64,000 bases of DNA from assembly GCA_025200525.1 (NCBI GenBank), contig CM045762.1, forward strand, positions 103,876,682 through 103,940,681. The letters are read 5' to 3'. Source of the DNA: Camellia lanceoleosa. Lineage: Eukaryota > Streptophyta > Magnoliopsida > Ericales > Theaceae. Shown one piece after another: positions 11,901 through 20,900 of this stretch (position 1 is the stretch's first letter; each line of letters opens with the position of its first letter). Position numbers and translations under genes: made by a program. Below the pieces are notes generated by a model, which saw nothing but the letters and a program-made list of their open reading frames with translations, searched no databases and was not told the origin of the DNA.

Positions 11901-14900
11901 ATGTGTATTGTCCTTATTAGTAAATTTACATTAGGATATAATTGGAACTAAAATTTCAAAATTTAAGTTGGGCTTTTTGAGTTATTATTTGGGTGCAAAT
12001 AGAATCACCCACAGAGGGGTGATATTTTCGTAGGTAAATTGAGGGCTGAAATGGTTAAAGAATCATCTTATGCTCTTACCAAGCAGGCCCTATCAATTAG
12101 TATTACACAGAAGAAATCAATTTTAGACACCACTAAAGAAAAATTGGGATAGGATCCTATAGGATCTTCGCCCTTCAAAATTGGACATGAAAATCTCCTT
12201 TCATCGGTCTCAAATAGGCTGAGGCACAACCTAGTTCTTATGTTTACCCCCCCTTTTGAATCAAAATATTTAAACAACCCAAATAATTAGTAATTTCCTC
12301 TTGACAGTGGTATATCTTGAGCTTTAAATGATTCATTTTGTATTGAAAGCTAGGACTTTGCGGCTCTTAGAGATCTACTTTGTTGAAATTCCATCCAATG
12401 AAATAGAAGAATTATGAAGTAGCAGTGGTAATGCTCATATTCGTGGTCTTGATGAAGTAATGGCAAGTAGGGGTGTTCACTAATCTGATGTGCCCAATCA
12501 AACTGTCCGATCCGATGCGAACCGATGTAGTATGGTTGGTTGGCTCACGGTCTTAAGGAATACCAATTTGCCAAAACCAAACCTACTGGCTAATATCACT
12601 TAAACCACGTGGCTCCATTTTATTGGAAGGTTATATAACACCTTATCAACTAATAGACGTGGCTTCTTCCTATTTGCACTTGACATTACACCTTGTCACC
12701 GTACTATTTTATACAACTAACAGTGTCCTCTAACACGTGATGATGTCTATCAAGTTGTCTTTCCAATCAATCAAAACCTTCCCCCTCCTCTCTCTCTCTC
12801 TCTCTCTCTCTCTTAAAGGCATCTATGATTTTCGGCCCCTCCATCTCTCTCTTCACAAACTGTCATTCAGCTGCAAAAAATTACTCACTGGCAACAATGG
12901 CTGAGGTGGAGAACTCATCTATAGGCGGCGGTCAGCATTGACTTCTCTCTCTCCCCCACTTCTTTCAATCCCTCTATTTCTCACCCTCCTTAGATCTATC
13001 CCCCACTCTAATCAAGTTTTTATTCGTTTATTTGGGGTTGTTAGAGATTAAGACTTTGCAAGTTCGTATTGGTGGAGATGTGGTGTAGTGTTAGAAGGTG
13101 GAAATGATTGTGCAATGTTTGTTAGTTTGTGTTGGATTTTGGCGAAAGGGGAGTTGACCTCTGATATGTGAAACTAACCGCAACCGACCCACAAAACTGA
13201 CTGTATCCACCGTCGATTTTGATAGCAGCTTTGGTTGGGATTGGTTCATGATTTATTCAAACCATGTAGTTCGGTCGGTGGCGGGTGAAACGGCAATCCG
13301 AGCCAAACCGACCTGTGAACAAAGCTAGTGGCAAGTGAATTAGCAGAATTTGGTACAACATGGGTAAAAAAATAGAGGTCTAAACAAAATACTCTCACTG
13401 TCCCCAAAAAAAAAAAAAAAAAAGAAGAGTAAAGAGTTTGGAACATTAAATATCAAAGTAAGCCACCACTAAGAGAAATAAATGAATTCCGAAGATCTTG
13501 GCCAAATTCAAAGAAGGTTTTCTTATACATTAATCACAAAATATTTCTAGATCCCCCAATACACAATCCGCCCAAGGGGCTCATTTGATCAGCTAGTTGG
13601 TGAGGCAATAGCTTACTAAGGAGATGATCAATAGCTGGTCCAAGAGGATGATCAGCCACATTGGGACTGACACACGGCCTAGACTCCTATGGCAATGGGG
13701 AATTTTCCTCAATGGGCATCAAATCTCTTTTTTTGAGAAATACGAGACATCTAAGTCATACAAGTAAATAAATTTATTCATTGATAAGAAAAAGAAAACT
13801 ACTAATCAGACATGAGAAAAAGGAGGGCCAGGGAAAAGTTCCCGTTAGCAGGGCTTGTTGAGGAATCTATGATCATTCTCAATGGATTTGAGTGCACTGT
13901 CCAGCATGTGTCAAGAGAAGGTAATGTGTGTGCTGATGCATTGGCAAAGTTTGCAGCTGAACAACCAGAGGATCTTCTTGTTGTGAATGATCCCCAGCAG
14001 AAATTCGAAGCTTGCTAGTTGCTGATATGTTAGGATTACCCAGAGAGAGGGCTTAGTCCCTGTTTGTTCGCTTGACTTTTACTTTCTGATGTACTGAAAA
14101 AAAGAAAAAATGTGAACGGGGATTGCAAATCTTTTACTTTACGTTAATTTGAACACATGAGATTCAACAGTAGGTTCATTCACATAATATCTTTAATGAA
14201 TTAGAAGAAAATACCATATTTCACTAAATAGATATTTGTGTTATGTACAGGTCTAAGTTTTGAAGAGAAAAAAAAAAAAAATAAGAGATAAGATTTGGTC
14301 ACCATATACAAGGATCCCCACTAAGCATCTGCGGCTGAATAGTTCCAACTCATAATTGAAAATTTTGTATTATTCTTATTGCTTTTTCAATATGAAAAAA
14401 ATGAAAGAGTCATCTTGTTCAAAACCCTAATCATGACATCTTTTCTCTCCTGCTTACACATCAGAACACACTGTTCTTATTGAGATAAACGCTGTCAGAA
14501 TTGGACTATAATGGAATTTTGGTCTGTATCGTCACCATAATATCATATGATACTTATGAAGCACCAACACTTTAAAACCAGTGCCGTATCCATGTCAGAC
14601 ACAGGTACACGGTGGAGACATATATGGGACACGACACATGCATGCCCACTTATTTAATTAATTTATTTTCAAGCACGCTGGGAACACTCCGAGGACATAC
14701 TAGGGACATGCCAAGTTTTTTTTTTTTCCATTTTCTTTAGTGTTTTTGATGAATATTGAATGTTTATTATTTTTTTCTTAGATTTGAATACTTAATAGAT
14801 TATCCATAAAAAAGATATAAATTGTAAGTGTTAATTTAAAAGTGTTTTTAAAATATATATACAGAATTAGAGTTAGTTTTTGTTAATATTGATTGTTTGT

Positions 14901-17900
14901 GGACGTAATATTAATTTAGATAGCAAATAAAAATATATGAAAACATATTTTGATGTCATGTCTCCGCTGTTGATAGAGTCAAGTGGAGAAGAAGGATTCA
15001 TGTAGCCGACCCTATTTGATGGGACTTAAGGCTTGGTTTGGTTTTTGTTTGGTCCCCGCCATGTCTGTGTCCCCATTTTTTTGAAATCGCCTTGTCCCGT
15101 GTCCGTGTCCGTGTCTGCATTTGTATCCGTGTTCGTGCTTCTTAGAATGATACAGAAGAAAGAGTTCAGGAATTTCTAAATATGTGACTATAGAGTATAG
15201 TCGAGCATTCAATCGTCAAAAAAGAGGATTCGATTGAGTATCAAGAAGTAAGGAATTTAGGCCAAAATTCCAAATGAAACAATGGTCAACTAGCACCCTT
15301 GGCTGAGTATGTCTCATCCTTGGCCCTGGAATTCTTTAATTTTTTTTGGATATGTAGGGTATCTGGGGCCAGCTTACATGCACTAGATTAAGGCCAAGTT
15401 TGGCAAGTCAAATATAATCTAAAAAGTCAAAAAGTTATACAAAAAGCAAAAAAGGTATTACTATTCACAAATAAAAAATATTAAAAAAATATTTTACATA
15501 TTTTTATAATATAAATCCACTGACAACATCACAGCCGTTAAGCAGGCCATCATACACTTCTCTTGGGGCAAAAAAAAATTGCCTCTTTCGGGGCAAATAA
15601 CTTTTGGACAGTGATGGTCGGTCTGTAAGGGCCATCATGGGTCCCATTTTAATAATCTAAACCGTTCAATATGTAGAACTCATCGAGTAATATATGTTTG
15701 TAAAAAATCACGTTGATCGGATATCGTTAACTATATGATCAAACCAGTTTTTTATAAACAGAATGGATGGTGTAATAGTTAACTGTTGAACAAAACTAAT
15801 ATGATCATATAGCTATCGATATCCGATCAATGTGATTTTTTATAGGCATATAATACTCGAGGAGTTGTACATATTGAACGGTTCAAATTATTAAAATGGG
15901 ACCCATGATGGCCCCCACGAACCGACTATCACTGTCCAAAAGTTATTTGCCCCGAAGGAGGCAATTACTTCTGTGGAGACATGCTGCGCAGTCGCAGGAG
16001 AGCCGTACAATCAATTAGTTTTCTTCCACTATACACTTTATTTATACAATTTTTTATTATACATTTTTTCGTAAAAAGACAAAATTAACCCAAATATCTA
16101 TATTTTTTTCCTCAACTTTTTAGTTCAAAAAGACAAAAAGTGCACTTATTTAGGACATCCCAAACAACCCCTAAGTTCTTGGGCTGGGCATAGGGTTATC
16201 CGATCCGCATAACCCGCCCTACCCGACTCTACCCGCACACGTATGGGCGGTCTCGCAAATGCAATAGGGTAGGGTGCGGTTTGAAATAATTCAATTTTGC
16301 GGTTTGCGGGCGGGTTGTGGGTTTGACTCGTCACCCGCCACAACCGCCCGCACTATATATATATATATATTTTCGAAAAAATCTTGCCGTTCATTTACTT
16401 GGAAGAATTTACAACTTCCATTATATGTTTTGTATTTGTTTTACTTAATTGACTTCTAGTCTTACCTAAGTTGCACTTTGGTTAATGATTTAAATGATTC
16501 AAAGTATTTTTTTTTTAACTTATTTATCCACAAAAAAAAAGAGAGTACCTTTTCTTTGAACTGATTTTTATATTTGATCAACACAATGCTCTCATATTAC
16601 AAAATATAAACTGTGCAAATCATGGATGTTAAACTGATGGGTGACATAAGTGACAATTCCATTCAATCTGTAGGTAGTCTCAGTGTGTGTGAAGATAAAA
16701 TTAAACAATATCTATGTTAATTTTTAAAGAAAAAATTCAAACCTCAAACCGCTCGTACATCCGCAAACCGTATCCGCACAAACCGCAAACCGCACTGCGG
16801 GCGGTTGCGGCTTGACTATTTTTCAAACCGCATAGATGCGGGCGGGTCAAAACCGAACCACAAACCGCACAAATCCGATCCGCGAACACCTCTCTTGGCC
16901 TTAGAATTCAATCAGTCAAGTTTTTTTCTTCTTTTAACTCGTGGATCAATAATAGAACTGTCAAATTTTACTCTTTCCTAAGAGTTCCAAACTAAAAACC
17001 AATTAAATCTTAACATATATGGGTACCATCATGAATGTATTGCAGCAAGTACATACAAAATGTTGGAAGTGATCTGCCCTTTGATTAAAGTTTAATACCA
17101 TAATTTCATTTAATTGCCACAAATAGACTGGTTTGGAAAGGCACATGTAATGGGACAGATAGAAAACAACCATATATAGGCTTTAAGACCATTTGTTTAT
17201 ATATTTGTGTTTACATATGCTACATGGCCAAAATTTATGTTTGTTTTCTTCTTCCCTTAAACCTAACTTTTGCCAATTTCTATGCATGGTAGATACTGAT
17301 CGTGATAAGCTGGCACAATCTGGTGGAAAATTTGCTCATTACCTGTGCAAGATCTTAGATGTGTACTTTTCGTATCATCATGATTCTTACTGCATGAAAG
17401 GTTTTTATTTATTTATTTTTGGTATGAAAATAGAACCCAGTTAAATGGTAGGACCTTTTTCATTTGACATATTGATGGTAGTTTTGGACTTGATGTAGGT
17501 GTTTATCTTCATGATCCAACAGCCCTTCTTGCAGCTGTTAATCCTTCATTGATCACTTATACAGAAGGTATTGTTAGAGTCCAGACAATTGGCATCACAA
17601 GGGGCCTCACATTATTTTACAACAAACAGAAAAGGTGGGGTTGTTTGGCACTCCAAATCACTCCCAATGGTTTATTATAGTATGCAAGTTGATGAAGCCA
17701 ACAGAAATAGATGGGACCTTTTTCAATTTAACTGTCAATTTGAATTGCAACTTTTATTGTATTTATTTGGGCTTAACCATACTTCCAAATAGGGGTAGGC
17801 GTCGTGTCGTGTCATTTCGGATTTGTCGTAATTATTATTTCATGTTATCGTGTGTCATTTTCGGTCCATGTCCAGTTCGTGTAGTCTTAACGTGTCATGC

Positions 17901-20900
17901 TAACAAATTTCACTATTAACTAAAAATATCAAATATGTGAAAAAGTTTGAAAATTTCTTCACAAGTTAAATTTAATGAAACTAATCTCCATTAAATGAAA
18001 TTATTTATAAAAATATTTAATTCTAACTTAATTTTATTTTCTTAATTTATAAAAATTATATTTTATTATTATATTTTTTACTAGATTAATTCAAATGATA
18101 GACAAAAAATACATTAAATTCAATTAAAAGCAAAACAAAACCTATATTAAACTTAAAATCGTATTATACATACTTCTTAATAAATTTGATGTAATTACGA
18201 AAGAGATTAAAAAATGAGATGATACTCTTTAGTGGAAATAATATTAAAATGTGTAACTAATTGTATATTGTACGGGTTATCCGTGTTAGTTTCATGTTAT
18301 ACAGATTTGACACTAACCCGACTTGTTTAATGTTCACGTTATCAGGTCGTGTCATATACATGTTCGTGTTAGGAAATGGTCAACTCTAATCCGCTAATTT
18401 CGTGTATGGTTTGAGTCGTGTTATCGTGTCTTGTCACAAATTCCCACCCCTACTTCCAAATAATAATTTAAAGCCAACAAAAATAAGATGGTTTCATGAA
18501 ATCCTGAAATGATTTACCCAAAATAAATGTTAGGAGTAAATAATGAGATTGACTGGAAACATATTTGGCTTTGGAAACTACATTGAAACAAATTATACCA
18601 ATGAAAACAAAATAGAATCTTATATTGCTTTTGGAAATGAATAGAATGATTTCTCCTTTGATTTTTATAAGCTTACAAGAATATGTGCTAGCCTTAACAA
18701 ATGTGGACTTGGCTTGCTTGGGCCCCTTAAATGGAACATGAATTAATTGGTCCTAATGATTTATTGGGGTCAAATCTTAGTTGCAGGAATTTCCTACTTG
18801 GGTGGCGTTCCTTAGTTAGAAACATGATTCCACGCTCCCTTCGAGTAAGATACTCACTCCAAAGAGATAGAACCCTCTCAAAGATACAAATATCACGGAA
18901 ATAAAAGAAAAATAACTTAAACTCATTGTAGCAATTTTTATTTGTATGTTATTAATTTATACTTAATAAAGTCAATTTGTAATTGAGATAAATCACTAAT
19001 ATTTATTCATATTTAACATATATATTACAACTAAGCAGAAAAAAAAAAATTTAGAATATATTTATATATTTAACCTATAAAATATTCACAAGCTCCCATA
19101 GGTGCTCTCAACCTTAAAATTTTTTCTATGCCCTCACTACCCTGCCTTGACTCCTGCTTCTGCTTCCACTTCCATTTCCACTTCCATCTCCAATCCTACT
19201 TTGTGCTGTAAGTTTTCTGAAAGCTTTTCTGTCTATTCGAATGTAAGTAATACAAAGATTACAATCAATATTTATAGCAATCCGAAACCTAATCTATAAT
19301 AGGAAATAACCCTATACAATCAATCTACAATCAATCGAATATATAATCAATCGACAATCAATCGAATATTCACAAATAACCTAATTGATATATTTCCATA
19401 ATTTACATAATATTCTTACACCCCCGCTCAAACTCAAGGTGTTTTAGCAGAAAATACTGAGAGTTTGCCAAGAAGAAACTGAAATCGAGCAGTGGTGTGA
19501 ATCTTCGTAAAGAAATCAGCAAGTTTCAAAGCGAGAGAGACGAAAAGAAGCGAGATGGAACTAGACTGCAGATGCTGACGTACAAAATGACAATCAATCT
19601 CAATGTGCTTCGTCCGCTCATGAAAGACAGTGTTATGGGCAATCTGAATAACATTGCGGTTGTCACAGTAAAGGGAGGTTGGAGAAGATTGAGGGACACC
19701 TAAATCAGCCAAGAGACAACGAAGCCAAACAATCTCAGCAGTGGTATGAGCCATAGCACGGTACTCAGCCTCAGTAGTGGAATGTGCAACAACAATCTGT
19801 TTCTTGCTCTTCCAAGAAATCAAGGAATCAACTAAGAAACATGCAGAAGCCAGAAGTAGACTTGCTATCAGTGACATCACCAACCCTATCAGAATCAACA
19901 TAAGTGACCAAGTCTAAAGAGGAAGTAGAAGACAATAGTAAACCTTGAAATATAGTACCTCGGAGATAGCGAAGAATCTGAACCAAAGCAGCCCAATGTG
20001 TAGAACGAGGAGCAGAAACGAACTGACTAACCACATGAACATATGCAAGATCAGGGCGAGTAACCGTCAGATAGACTAAGTAACCCACGAGCTCTCGATA
20101 TAAAGTAGGATCATCCAAAAGAACACCATCAGTAGTGGTGAGCTTTACATTAAGCTCAATGGGGGTACCAGAAATCTTAGTGTCAGTAAGACCGGCACGA
20201 TAAATAACCTCATTGGCATACTTGGCCTGAGAGAGAAAGTAACTCTTGGGAGAGAAGCTACCTTAATACCAAGAAAATACCGCAATAGGCCCAGATCTTT
20301 CATTTCAAAGGTGCGGAAAAGATGTTGCTTGACCTCAAATATAGCAGAAGAGTTAGAACCAGTGATGATCATATCATCCACATACAGTAATAATGCAACA
20401 AATTCAGTAAAGGTGTGGAGAAGAAATAAAGTAGAGTCCTGGGCACAAGGATGAAACCCAAGCTCAGTAACAGCAATCTGAAAGCGATCATACCAAGCAC
20501 GGGAAGACTGTTTCAGATCATATAGAGTACGCTGAAGGTGACAAACCTATCCACAAGAATGGTGAAGGCCAGGGGGAGGATGCATGTAAACCTCCTCAGT
20601 GAGATGGCCATTAAGAAAAACATTCTTAACATCCATCTGATAAAGAGGCCAAGAACGAACAGCAGCGACAGAGATCAAAGTATAGATAGTAATCATCTTG
20701 GCAGCAGAAGCAAAGGTCTACTCATAATCAATACCATACTCTTGTGAGAAACCTTTGGCAATCAGACGAGCTTTGTAACGCTCAAGAGAACCATCAAAAT
20801 GAGTCTTGACTTTATAGACCCATTTGCAACCAACCAAATTCCTACTAGCAGACCAAGCAACCAACTCCCAATTACTAGTTTTTTGTAAAGCAGACAACTC

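Noticed and set aside
12825..12941. A functional small protein gene
   Set aside because: It sits inside a non-autonomous hAT-like element and has no promoter evidence; kept only as a possible captured fragment.
13566..13722. A real rRNA gene or bacterial contamination
   Set aside because: Only about 160 bases, with an internal deletion and many changes, embedded in a plant intron and present in both gene copies.
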